Part shown: piece by piece, positions 12,301 to 23,288 of the stretch | Position numbering within the stretch: the stretch's first letter is position 1 | Layout of the letters: every line of letters starts with the position of its first letter | Assembly (NCBI GenBank): GCA_036784855.1 | Contig: JAZDSV010000008.1 | Coordinates: 400,001 to 451,150 of the forward strand | Direction of reading: 5' to 3' | Length of the DNA: 51,150 bases | Origin: Aphelidium insulamus | Lineage: Eukaryota; Aphelidiomycota; Aphelidea; Aphelidiaceae | Notes under the pieces: generated by a model | Seen by the model: the letters and a program-made list of their open reading frames with translations, nothing else | Database searches by the model: none | Told to the model about the DNA's origin: nothing | Position numbers and translations under genes: made by a program

Positions 12301-13406
12301 CGAGGAGGATAAGTTCATAGCGCATGCTCAGTCTAAAGTCTAGTTCTTTTCCCGCCCCGGCATTGATGATGGAGTTGATAAATGACAGCGCAGCAACCTT
12401 GCAAGTGATTAGAATAAGGCGCGTGAATTATTCACGTACCTGTAATTCAATTATCCGGTCAAACTTTTCCTCAGCGCTAACTCGCGCGCCGCCGACCAAC
12501 GATCCCTTATATAGCATATCTGCATTGAAACAAGAGACCACAGTCTCAAATCGAGCTCTCTCTCCGGATATTTTGGCGAAATCCGACATGCATTGCAGAA
12601 CACGGCGATGACCACCCGGAATCATACAAAAAGCGGCCAATATTTCAATAGCTAGAGTTCTCGTCCGAAGTGATGGCGACCGCAGTGAAAGAGCAATAAC
12701 CGGCAGCGATTCCTCGTTCGCCATCACAGACGACAAGCCATGCTGGAAACGATGTAAGGCCGAACATAGTTTTCATATACAGTTCAATACCTTGTTGTTC
12801 ATGAGTGACTTGAGGCACTTGATGTAGAGTTCTTCGTGGTCCTGCGATATTTTTCCATCGTCGGCGCCTCGAAGATTACTAAGAATCAAAGCAAGACCAT
12901 TGCTGGCGATAAACTTTTCAATCCACCGCATCGGCCGTGTACGAAGCGACACCACGAGTCCCGATAACAAGTCTGTGCCTGGCTGCGATTTTAACGACTC
13001 GACAATGTGCTCGTGATCATTCTCGTTGTCGGTGGTTTTCTTACGAAAGTTTGTGTAAGGAACAATCTAAGCAGTACACACAACACGCACTACCTTTTCC
13101 TTCAGCTGCGCCTGGCAAATGATCCACTTGCGATCGGGCGGGAACTGTCGCATCATCTCCTTCTTGTCCGACTGCAAGTTGAGATCGTCCTACGCGCCAC
13201 ACGCGGTCAGACATACACAGCAGCACATATATCAAACGTGCCAGCAGCGCCTCGAACATGGCGTTAAGTTCATCCAGCTCCGGCATGGGAATCGGCGCGG
13301 TAAATACTGGTTCGTGTCCAGCTGCCGCGCGCCCATTCGCGCTGGACGGCAACCCAACCATGTCCTTGTCATGGCGCTTGACGGGCCTGCACAGCAAATT
13401 TCCCAT
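9349..13406 (-). CDS. Formin, FRL/FMNL-like, with GBD-FH3, FH1, FH2 and tail
   Basis: Nucleates and elongates unbranched actin filaments at membranes. Sixteen exons (13227-13406, 13094-13189, 12791-13039, 12440-12742, 12048-12397, 11487-12001, 11405-11446, 11318-11359, 11241-11276, 10926-11186, 10825-10878, 10418-10770, 10295-10375, 10112-10247, 9701-10065, 9349-9654) give 1122 aa in frame. The start MGNLLC predicts N-myristoylation at Gly2 with a nearby Cys for palmitoylation. The GBD/FH3 region (about 1-400) contains DRKWIICQ, RTRTLAIEILAAFCMIPGGH and GKELDFRLSMRYE. A coiled coil follows, then FH1 proline runs (about 556-605), FH2 (about 615-1010) with LKPLQWTKL and ALGNYLNSG.RGGAYGFKL, and a basic tail resembling a DAD. 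Regulation by a Rho-type GTPase and autoinhibition is expected for the family. Confidence 0.9.
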
Positions 13407-13565
13407 ACTATCAGTATATGTAGACGACGCTACGTGTCTGCTGTGCAATAGACGAAGAATGGGGAGACCGTGCCAGCGAATGGGCAATGACTGTTTGGCA
13501 CGCAATCGCCTCCGCCATGGCAACAGTGGGTCTGATTGGCTGCAGACATCTCTGCCTGCAAAATA
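13407..13565. promoter_or_regulatory. Divergent intergenic region, formin / RPC7
   Basis: A 159-bp gap separates the formin ATG (minus, 13406) from the RPC7 ATG (plus, 13566), so both promoters must lie here or overlap the genes. I see no obvious TATA box; the sequence is GC-balanced with several short CGC tracts. Confidence 0.5.
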
Positions 13566-14501
13566 ATGTCTCGCGGCGGTCGTGGCGGTCGTGGCGGGGC
13601 ACGCAGCGGCTATCGCGGTGCAGAACTGGGTGACCTCAAGGCAGCGTCGGACGGGCCACCTGCACTATTTCCGGTCGGTGGCATGACGCTGTGGCTGCAT
13701 TTATGGGTAGCACGCTCACACTACCTCGCAGGCATTCGACCTGCCCATTGCTGATATTGCCACTCCGCTGGAAATGAAGGAACTTCAGCAGTGGCGGGAT
13801 TTCAAAGAATTAATGCAAGCGTCGCCGTTCTTCTTCACCCCATCAAAGACGTCACGCGAGAAGCAAGGAAAGCTGCAATTTTGTGTCGCGTTCAATCCCA
13901 ACTTAATTGTTGCCTTCAGAGCTGGAGAGGTATTCCGATGTGTACAAGAGTGAAAACACGTGCAAGTCATGGGATGGATCGCTATTTGCCAAAGTGGCTA
14001 TGGGTGCGCCGAGTGGAGACTGTTTTTTTTAAGTACCACCTGACACCTATAGACCAGAAATATCTCCCAGCTGAACTGCGAGACGAGCAAGATGTGTCGC
14101 GCAAAAAGCCTAAAGGTACCAATTATAAGCAACCTGTAAGCAAGTTTAATCTGTTATAGCCGAGCCCGGTTCCGCCGTCAATATGAACGACGTTCTGCGC
14201 TCGCTGGACAAGGCCGCTTCCGATGAGGCAACGCGAAAAAAGGCACTTTTAGCTAATGACATACTTACCTGTACTTGACTAAATATGCAGCCTGAATCCG
14301 GTGACAACGACGCGGATGCTGCAGCGGATGCGGCGGCCGCTGAACTGGATGAGGAGGACAATGAGGAAGACAATGACTATGTCGACACTTACTTTGATAA
14401 CGGTGAAGATGATCAAGAGTCGGGTGATGATGGTGAGTTGCACAGATGTTCATGTTTGCGTGGTACATAGCTGACAAATATTAGACGGGGCAGTTTTTTG
14501 A
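13566..14501 (+). CDS. RPC31: RNA polymerase III subunit RPC7/Rpc31
   Basis: Pol III-specific subunit of the initiation subcomplex. Seven exons (13566-13673, 13732-13884, 13922-14003, 14053-14115, 14160-14242, 14291-14432, 14485-14501) give 215 aa. The Gly/Arg N-terminus (MSRGGRGGRGG), the LERYSDVY motif after a central linker, YLPAELRD, and an acidic tail with NDYVDTYFDNGEDD ending DGAVF all match Rpc31/RPC32. The acidic C-terminus can only be joined in frame by a 48-nt intron with a GC donor (14243-14290, AAG|GCACTT to TGCAG); the only GT nearby would leave a 20-nt intron and the wrong frame. The third exon uses an AGAG acceptor, the second of two AGs. Family call is strong; individual joins are inferred. 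Confidence 0.82.
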
Positions 14502-14632
14502 AAATATATACATATTTACATGCATACATACATACATACACATCTTAGCAGCGCGGTTTTATATATGCAGCATTCGTGCCCATTATCTATCAGCGCCAGC
14601 ACAACCCTAACCGACGTTGTGAAAAAAAAATC

Positions 14633-17600
14633 ATGTTCAACGCGTCGTCGCAAAAGCTCTTTGACGTGTTCGACCAGAGTGCCGCGGCACCCACCGGAGC
14701 GTCTCTAGATGCCACTGCGGCGGGTACTACCGCAAATAAGAGGAAACATTCGACTCAAGAGACTCGCATGGCTATTGTTGATGACGACGAAGAAGAGCAG
14801 GTGGCCCCCACTCCGATCCCAGATGTCAAACGCGCTCGCCCATCATCATCATCTGCGGAAAGCCCTTCCGTTCTAGTGGACCAATTTGAAACTGCTGCCG
14901 AGCACGAATTTTCCGCCGCAAAAGTAGATGCGGAAACCGGTGCCGCAAGTTCTGATGCTGGTCCCATTAAACTTAAACATCAGGTATACCGGCTATTTTC
15001 CCCCTACTCTACTTAACTTTGTGTTAGATTCGCCATCAAGTTGCACTGCCATCCGATTATGACTACACTCCGATTGCTGAGCACAAGTTCTCCGAGAATC
15101 CCGTACGCACCTACCCATTCACGCTGGACCCCTTTCAAAAGGTTTCCATCGCCAGCATTGAACGGAATGAATCGGTATTGGTCAGTGCGCACACTTCAGC
15201 CGGAAAGACTGTGGTAGCGGAGTTCGCAATTGCGACCGCGCTCAAGAACAAGCAGCGTGTCATTTACACCAGTCCTATCAAGGTTCGTGTTCAGTCGCGC
15301 TGTTGTGATTATTGTTTGCGTATGATGACATTAGGGGAATGAACTCTATGATGATATCAAAATTTTAACAATTGTTCCTACTGACGCACATAGCCCATGT
15401 ATATATTTTGATCATTTGGCATTAGTTTGCTCACTACTCGTAGGCGCTAAGCAATCAAAAGTTTCGCGAACTTCAGGAAGAGTTCACCGATGTTGGTCTG
15501 ATGACGGGAGATGTCACGATAAATCCCAGTGCCACTTGCTTGGTGATGACTACGGAAATTTTGCGCTCAATGGCAAGTGCTTTGTGAATAATTTCTGTAA
15601 GTGCTTAAATATTAATATTAGTAAACAGATGTATCGCGGTTCCGAGATCATGCGCGAGGTTGCCTGGGTGGTATTCGATGAAATTCACTATATGCGAGAT
15701 CGCGCACGTGGAGTGGTGTGGGAAGAGACAATCATATTGCTGCCACACAAAGTGCGCTATGTGTTCCTGTCGGCCACGATTCCGAACGCTAAGCAGTTTG
15801 CCGAGTGGATTTGCCGCATACACAATCAGCCCTGTCACATTGTGTACACCGACTTTCGGCCAACTCCGCTGCAGCATGTACGTCATCGTTTGATAAGCTT
15901 ATATCATGTGTCTGTTATGATGATATTTTTTCCACACAAACCATAGCTTGCATTCTGTGTTTCTTCTCGTTTTGAGTTGATTCCAGCCAGCAGTGACGGC
16001 CCATTTTGTCATAGTTACACTGAACAGACTCCTTTATAATGCAAATGTGTTCCTCAATGTTCGTTATTCACATATTCATATTGCGTTTGCAGTACATATT
16101 CCCGGCAGGTGGAGACGGAATATTTCTGTGCGTGGATGAAAAGGGAAATTTTCGTCAAGATAACTTCACTCGAGCTATTGGCGCAGTGTCCAAACGCGGC
16201 GGGAAAATGGTCAGCAATCGTGGACGCAAGGGTGGCGAGAAGGACGCCCGTGGGCAGTCTGATCTATTCAAAATTATCAAGATGATCTGGATGCGCAATT
16301 ATCAGCCTGTGATTGTCTTCAGTTTTAGCAAACGCGAGTGCGAATCGAACGCGATGCAAATCAGCAAGCTGGACTTTAATAGCAGTGACGAAAAGGACAT
16401 GGTGTCTGCAGTGTTCAAAAATGCAGTCGGTTCACTGACTGACGACGACAGAACCCTGCCGCAGATCCAGCACCTGCTGCCCCTGCTTCAACGGGGTATA
16501 GGTATACATCACTCTGGGCTGTTGCAGATACTTAAGGAAGTGATCGAGATACTGTTTCAAGAGGGCTTGATCAAGGTGCTGTTTGCTACCGAGACATTCT
16601 CCATCGGTTTGAATATGCCAGCAAAGACTGTGGTTTTCACTAGTGTGCGCAAGTTTGACGGAACTGAAATGCGTTGGGTCAGCTCTGGGGAGTACATTCA
16701 AATGTCAGGCCGTGCCGGACGTCGTGGACTGGACGACCGCGGCATTGTTCTGCTGATGGTAGATGAAGAGATGGAGCCTGCTGTGGCACAGACAATGCTT
16801 CACGGCGATGCCGATGCCCTGAACTCTGCATTTCATCTGACCTACAACATGATATTGAATCTGATGCGAGTCGAGGGAATAAGCCCAGAGTATATGTTGG
16901 AGCGATCATTCTTTCAATTCCAGAACAATACAGCTGTACCAGAAATGGAATCCAAACTAGATCAAATTCGATTGGAACGCGACTCCATAGTTGTTGAAGA
17001 CGAGGAAACTATTGCAGACTATTTCAATATCACGCAGCAGCTGGAGCTGTATCGAAAGGATGTCCGTGACGTGGTGCACCATCCGTCTTTTTGTCTGCAG
17101 TTCATGCAGCCAGGTCGTTTGGTTCGAGTTCGCAGCGGCGATAAGGACTATGGCTGGGGCGCAGTTGTCAGCTTCACGAAGAAGGCGCCCAAGAAAACGG
17201 TTCCCGGCCGTGAAAAACTGGAACCAGAGTATATTTTAGACTTGTTGGTAGTGTGTGAACCTCAAAGTGACAAAGTCTTGAAGTCCATGCCGCCTCCGTG
17301 CCCTGCCGGTGTCAACGGCGAAATGTGCATTGTGCCGGCGACATTCGCCGCCTTGGATGGAATTTCATCAGTAAGGATATTTCTGCCGAAAGATCTGCGT
17401 AATGTGGATGCACGCAACTTGGTCATGAAATCTGTCAATGAAGTTAAGCGCAGATTTGATGACAAGATTCCCGTGCTGGACTATGTGAGCGATATGAATA
17501 TTAAGGATGAGGCATTCATGAATCTTCTCAAAAAGATTGATACTCTGGAGAAGAAGCTGTCGCAAAATCAATTGGTCAAGGCTGGTGACACGCAGCGCCT

Positions 17601-18336
17601 GAAGTCGTGCTACGAGGCATACGCTGTCAAAGTCAAGCTGGGACAGGAAGCCAAGATTCTCGGCAAGGAACTGAAACGTGCCACGTCCATCATGCAATTG
17701 GATGAGTTGAAATGCAGAAAGCGTGTCCTTCGAAGGTACTGTTTATCTGCTGAAATTGAAATGTGACACTAATATATTCTTTGCAGGCTTGGGTACACGT
17801 CTGCTAGTGATGTTGTGGAGATGAAGGGACGCGTTGCGTGTGAAATATCCACCGGCGACGAATTGCTGTTGACCGAGATGATGTTCAACGGGGTATTCAC
17901 AGACCTCACAGTCGACCAGATTGTTGCCTTATTATCCTGTGCGGTGTGCGACGAGAAAAAGGACGACTCGCCCAAGCCGCGCGATGAATTAACGGGACCA
18001 CTCAAGATCTTTCGCGAGACAGCAAAACGCATAGCCAAAGTATCACTGGAATCCAAGCTTGCGGTGGATGAGCAGGAGTATGTGGACGGCTTTCGCCACG
18101 AAATGATGGACATTGTGTATGCGTGGAGTAGCGGCGCGAAATTCAGCGACATATGCAAGATGACTGAGATATTTGAAGGCAGCATTATCCGCGTTCTGCG
18201 CCGACTGGAAGAGCTACTGCGCCAGATGGCGGCCGCGGCAAGGCAGATCGGCAACTCGGAGCTGGAAGCCAAATTCATGGAAGGCATTGCAAAGATTAAG
18301 CGCGACATTGTTTTTGCAGCAAGTCTGTACCTATAG
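14633..18336 (+). CDS. MTR4: Exosome RNA helicase Mtr4 (Ski2-like DExH)
   Basis: ATP-dependent 3'-5' RNA helicase that feeds substrates to the nuclear exosome, usually within TRAMP. Exons 14633-14983, 15028-15282, 15444-15572, 15629-15877, 16093-17735 and 17787-18336 give 1058 aa, close to the usual length. Motifs: AHTSAGKT (motif I, about 171-178), DEIH (about 262), SATIPN (about 293), [10 protein letters not shown] (motif VI, about 531). An arch/KOW insertion follows, then a DSHCT C-terminus with [14 protein letters not shown]. The N-terminus is low-complexity and Ser/Ala-rich, as in homologues. The third intron (15573-15628) has a GC donor (ATG|GCAAGT), required by the conserved RSM-YRGSE junction. 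Two introns are long for this locus (161 and 215 nt). Confidence 0.95.
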
Positions 18337-18374
18337 TTAAATAGACCGCAACAAGTTGAAGTATCAAATCCACA

Positions 18375-19867
18375 ATGACGCGTCATCGTCCGCATCCACG
18401 AGGCGTACTTCCACGCGGCAATCTGTTGGCTGCGTCTAAGGAATCGGTGTATGCAGCAGCCAAGTCACTTGGTGCATTTTCCGCGCTCTCCGAGGCGCTC
18501 ATATGCAGCATCGTTGAGCAGCTAGACGCGGTGACTCTTGCGCGCCTATCACAAGCCAGTCGCGCGTTCTACTGCTGGGCATATCACGATGAGTTTTGGC
18601 GCAATTTGGTCGTTAAGCGCGCTATTGACGAGGCCGGTACCGAGGGCGATGATGAATACCGAAACTTGGTGCGATGGCGTGGCAACAGCTGGCGTGATAC
18701 TTTTGTCGCCAGCGGTATGGATTGCGAGGGTCAAGTGCGCGTAACACAGCCGATTTCGGTGCCCAATGTGTACTGCGATTTGCTGCACCAGTCGTTCATG
18801 TTTGCGTCCATGGACTTGAGTGTGGGCGGTCTGGACTCCAGACGCGATACCGCAGACCGACGAAGTAGCCTTTCTGTGGAGGCGTTCGTGGCAGAATATG
18901 ATCGGCCCGGTATCCCCGTTGTCATCACTGATGTGGTACCCACGTGGCCGGCAGCGAAATGGACACAAGAATCCCTGGTGGAACGATATGGAGACGTTGT
19001 ATTCAGAGCTGAAGCAATCGACATCTCGTTGCGGGACTATTTCGCATATGCCGATGGCATCGATGATGGTATGGAGGAAACGCCATTCTACCTATTCGAC
19101 AAGTTCTTCGCGGCCAACTGCCCCGGACTTGCAAATGACTACACTGTGCCTGAATATTTTTCCGAAGATCTTTTCCAGACGATGGGATCACACCGGCCCG
19201 ATTACCGCTGGCTGATAATTGGCCCTGCCAAGTCGGGAAGCAGTTTCCACGTGGACCCAAACGGTACCAGTGCCTGGAATGCAACTTTGTCCGGCTCTAA
19301 GCGGTGGATAATGTATCCGCCAGATTGCATACCGCCTGGCGTATTTCCCAATGCTGATGGCACGGAAGTCACAACGCCGAACGGATTGATGGAGTGGGTG
19401 CAAAACTTTTATCACAAAGATGCGAACGACAGAGCGGTAGAGTGCATTACACGTCCCGGTGACCTGATGTTCATTCCCAGCGGATGGTGGCACATGGTCA
19501 TCAACCTGGAGCCAACGATTGCCCTGACTCAAGTAGGCGATGTTGCTTGAGTTTTACTCAATCTAACATCCCTCAGAACTTTGTAAACAGCCAGAATCTT
19601 CTGCACGTGCTGGAATTTACCAAGAACCCGGACAAAGTCAGCGGCGTGGCCTGCGCAATGGCGCCCACATTCAGCAGTAGATTTGAAGAGGCCATTACTG
19701 CCAGATACCCCGAGCTCTTGCCGAATCTACGGAAAAGTATGCCAATTGTCAAAAAGAGAAAAGCTTCGTCGCAGCAAGGTAGTGACGGTACCGGCTGGAA
19801 AGCAATTATGTCTTCTGCTCCTACTAGTGACGAGACTGGCTTATTCGACTTTGGATACGTTACATAA
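18375..19867 (+). CDS. F-box and JmjC-domain oxygenase
   Basis: Predicted Fe(II)/2-oxoglutarate-dependent hydroxylase or demethylase carrying an F-box. Exons 18375-19532 and 19577-19867 (44-nt intron) encode 482 aa. The F-box-like segment (about residues 36-80) contains LICSIVEQLDAVTLARLSQA. The cupin core (about 160-390) holds the metal triad: H292 and D294 in FHVDPNGTSAW and H373 in IPSGWWHMV, with Lys309 in GSKRW placed where 2-oxoglutarate is bound. The NFVN strand after the intron completes the fold. The arrangement resembles JMJD6-like proteins fused to an F-box, a layout known in fungi. A basic KKRKA segment near the C-terminus could be a nuclear signal. Substrate is unknown. The start is 38 bp after the MTR4 stop. 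Confidence 0.85.
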
Positions 19868-20119
19868 ATCACCAAAAGTTGATAGTTTGAATACTGATCC
19901 TTTTTTGTGCAATGCAATATACTTTTTGTCTGGGATATACCAACATGCCATAAATCGGCGGAACTTTAAATATACAGCGGGACACAAATACCACTGACTG
20001 ATGGCTACAAATTCTTCAATGCAGAAGACGTAATCTAGGTTGTAACCCTAAAGCATCGGTGAAAGGTCTCGGTTGGAAAAAAGGCAAAGTTTCACACAAC
20101 ACAACAACAGCGCATTAAT

Positions 20120-22874
20120 ATGACGACGCCAAACGCGCGACCACCCAGGATGCCCAAGTCAACTGCTCCCGCTGCACGGCCGGGCCAGGTACCAGACGAT
20201 AACGGGTCAAAGCCCACAACTGCCGTCAACTCGAACTACAATAGCAGCCATAATAACCACAACAACAGCCATGAAGGCCGTGTCAGGAAGCCCCGTCCAC
20301 CGCGGTCTGCACAGCGCAACGATCAGGGTGCTGCGTCGCATACCGAGGCCCCCGACAGCTCGACCGTGGACAATACATCGCACATTGATGAATTAGTGGC
20401 GACCACGCCATACGGTGCACAGCTGTCCTCGCTGCGAGAGCTTTTCTCGGAAACGTGGAAGGACGACGATCTTGTGGCTGTACTGCAAGAAGTTCACGGC
20501 GATCTAGAGACTGCCATTGCGCGCATAAGTGAAGGTTTGTAGAGTGCTTGTAGTTGCGTTCGACATACGTGTGCTTACACGCTATAGGTCACGCGTCACA
20601 ATGGGCTACGGCCGGCTCGCGAAAGGTCACTCGTAAAGATGGTCCGGCTAAAAAGCTCTTAGAGAGCAGCAATAATAGACGCGGAGGTATGGCGGTGTTT
20701 AAGTACGCTGTCAACAGCTCCTACTAATTTAATCGCGTGCAGAGTATGCATCACGAGGACGCGGTGGTCGCGGTGGCTCACGAGGTGCCGCCGGTCCAGG
20801 ACGCGATTCATACAAACCCGCCGCACCGATGAACAAGAGCAAAGACTCTGGCAACAGCTGGGCAAAGTCTGGCATGCCGGAGCCCAAAAAAGTTCCTTCC
20901 GGTTGGGAAAACACTGGTCCCGAGAAGCAATCGGCGCCGGCCACCTCGGCGTGGAGCACTGACATAAAGGAATCTGCAAGCTCTGCATCTGCTTGGGCCA
21001 CCGATAGCAAGCCAAACAATGAAGCCACCCTCGCGGCCTCGGTTGCAGACGACAAGCTTGCCGCTGCTAGTGATAACTGGTCAACATCAACGCAGTCGGG
21101 CTGGGGCGATCGAGGAACCTCTTCCGTTGCCAGCGCTTCACCGGCCAAGCATTCTAAATCGCCTGCACTTCCACCCGCCAAGCCTTCGTCAACTACCGCA
21201 AAAGCAACATCAACCTGGGCGCAAATTGCAAAGTATGACCAGATATGCGACTAAGTTTAGCGAATGCAGTTGACTGACAATGTAGGCCACAATCACCGGT
21301 GTCCGTTGCAGTTCTATCACCGGCTGTATCGCCACCTAAACAGCGTGAGCCTAGTCCGAAACGAGCTCCCAGTCCTGCTCGAACGCAAGCAGCCCCTGCA
21401 GTACCTGCCGCTACTGCCCCGCACGTTGAGGAGCCACGAACAACTGTGCCCAGCAACGCACCGCCAGGACTGGCGCCAAAGTCACGAACTGTTTCGGCAG
21501 CATCTACAGCTGTTGCGCCGTCTGCTCCATATTCGGCGGTTGTCGCTGCCAGTGCGCCTAGAAATACCAATGGTGGCGACGTAATTCTGCCGCAGATGCT
21601 GAATGCTGGCGGAATGGGCAAAGTTGGCGTCAAGTTTGGATCATTGTCGCTTGAGGAGTCTGAAAGTGCCGTCAAAGCGAATACGGCAGATTCGGCGGCC
21701 ACAATCGCGCGTTCCCCTGCCGCACCACAGCCAGTGTCATCTGGTGCCCCAGTTGCTGTACAACCAGCTCAAAATTTATCTGGTTACGGCTCTGCACCGC
21801 AGTACGCAGGCGCTGCACAATCGTTGCCGCAACAGCCAACAAGTGACTATTCTGCCAACTATGGAATTGCGCCTGGTGCCGACGCTCGTGCCGCTGTACG
21901 TTTCTGCCATAAGTTTGCTATTTTTTCCTATTGGTGTTCTACCATGTGGATGTAATTATAGAGCATCAAGTAATAATCATTATCAGGAGAGTGGGCAGCC
22001 TGCAGTATCGCAACAGCAGGGCGTACCGCCCGGCTATCCGGCAATGAACGCCGCCAGCATAGCCAATATGTACGCCGCGTACTTTCCATACTACATGAGT
22101 CAGTTCCCGGGCGCCAATCCATATGGCTCTCAAGGAGCTCCTGCTGCTTATGGCCAACAAGCACAGCAGCAACAACAGGCTTCATTTGCGTCCATGAACA
22201 AGTATCCGATGTATCAGAATGGCGCACAGTCTGCACTTCCCCAGACTGCGGGTAGTAGTACTCCTGGTAATGTGCCAAAAATGCAACAGCAGCAACAGCA
22301 ACACTTACCAAACTACGGTTCAAACTACGGTTACAATATGCAGCAGCAGCCCCAGCAGCAACACGGCGAAAGCACGGCCGGAGACTATGGCTCACAGCAT
22401 GGCCGGTACAGTCAGTATGCGATGGGCGGCGCCGCGTCTCTGCAGCAGCACCCGAAGCCCGAAGTCAAGGTTTGTGATTGTTCGTTAAGAATGGCATTGT
22501 CTAACATAATCTTTGATCAGAATGATCGGCTGACACAGCACTCATATGCGCAGCAACAACAGCAACAACATCACCAAGCACAACAGATACCGCAGCAGCA
22601 CGGCCTTCATTCTGGCATGTCCGCAGCGAACGCCGCCTACTACAATCAGTTCATGCATCCAGATCCGACTACTAGCGGCTTTCCAAACCTTATGGCGGCT
22701 GGCGGATTGCAAGGCGGAATGGGATACCCATCGATGGTGGGCAATAACGCCGCCGGACTGCCTCCTAGCTCTGCCATGATGAATGTGAACCCGTCCGCCA
22801 GTGCTGCAAGTCGCAATACGCAACCGGGAAGCGGCAGTGGTGGGGCGCAGTATCAATGGGGCAGCCATCAGTGA
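20120..22874 (+). CDS. DEF1: Def1-like RNA polymerase II degradation factor
   Basis: Def1 promotes ubiquitylation and removal of stalled RNA polymerase II. Exons 20120-20534, 20588-20686, 20743-21232, 21286-21895, 21987-22469 and 22521-22874 give 816 aa. The CUE-like ubiquitin-binding domain (about residues 98-140) contains LRELFSETWKDDDLVAVLQE and GDLETAIARISEGH. An RGG stretch (RGRGGRGGSRG) follows, then Trp/Ser-rich repeats, a proline-rich middle and a long Gln/Tyr/Asn-rich C-terminal half, as in fungal Def1. The intron at 22470-22520 is 51 nt and contains no stop in frame, so it could be retained as 17 extra codons. AATAAA at 22902-22907 is a likely polyadenylation signal. This is the main reason for calling the organism fungal. 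Confidence 0.85.
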
Positions 22875-23288
22875 CACTGCCGTTCAGTTGAGCTGTTTTC
22901 AAATAAACGGACGCACCATTTTGGACACGTGCTATCTGCCACTTCATCTGTGATGACAACAGTTAGCGTGCTTCAAACTCTGCTTTAGACAGAGCTCATT
23001 AATGGTTTGCTTGACAGGCGGGAACTCAGTTTACAATAAACTCCTTTTACAACTTGATATGTTTTATAAGGTTCAGCCACAATCGTAAGTCTAACTACAA
23101 CTGCACGGTCAAAGATTATTTCAGCGAATATTTCAGTACAGTTGCAGTAACGCAGAAAATCTTCCATTGTGGAGTGCCGTATTCAACCATATGAAGAGAG
23201 CTGCAGACGTTGATAATGAGAACGAGAAGGTCGAAAATCGCTTCCCATTAATCCTTGATCCTTGCAATTGCAATTCCGAATAATTGCG
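22875..23288. other. Intergenic region DEF1-RPB2
   Basis: This 414-bp gap holds a polyadenylation signal AATAAA at 22902-22907 for DEF1. The RPB2 side has a repeated TTGCAATTGCAATT motif around 23262-23276, just upstream of the ATG. Short minus-strand open frames here have no recognisable content. No RNA gene is visible. Confidence 0.5.

Noticed and set aside
13041-13523. Upstream N-terminal extension of the formin to 13523
   Set aside because: The extension overlaps the divergent promoter, lacks similarity, and would hide the MGNLLC acylation signal; the start at 13406 is preferred.
14271-14290. 20-nt GT-AG intron in RPC7
   Set aside because: It is much too short and gives the wrong frame; the 48-nt GC-AG intron ending at the same acceptor restores the acidic tail.
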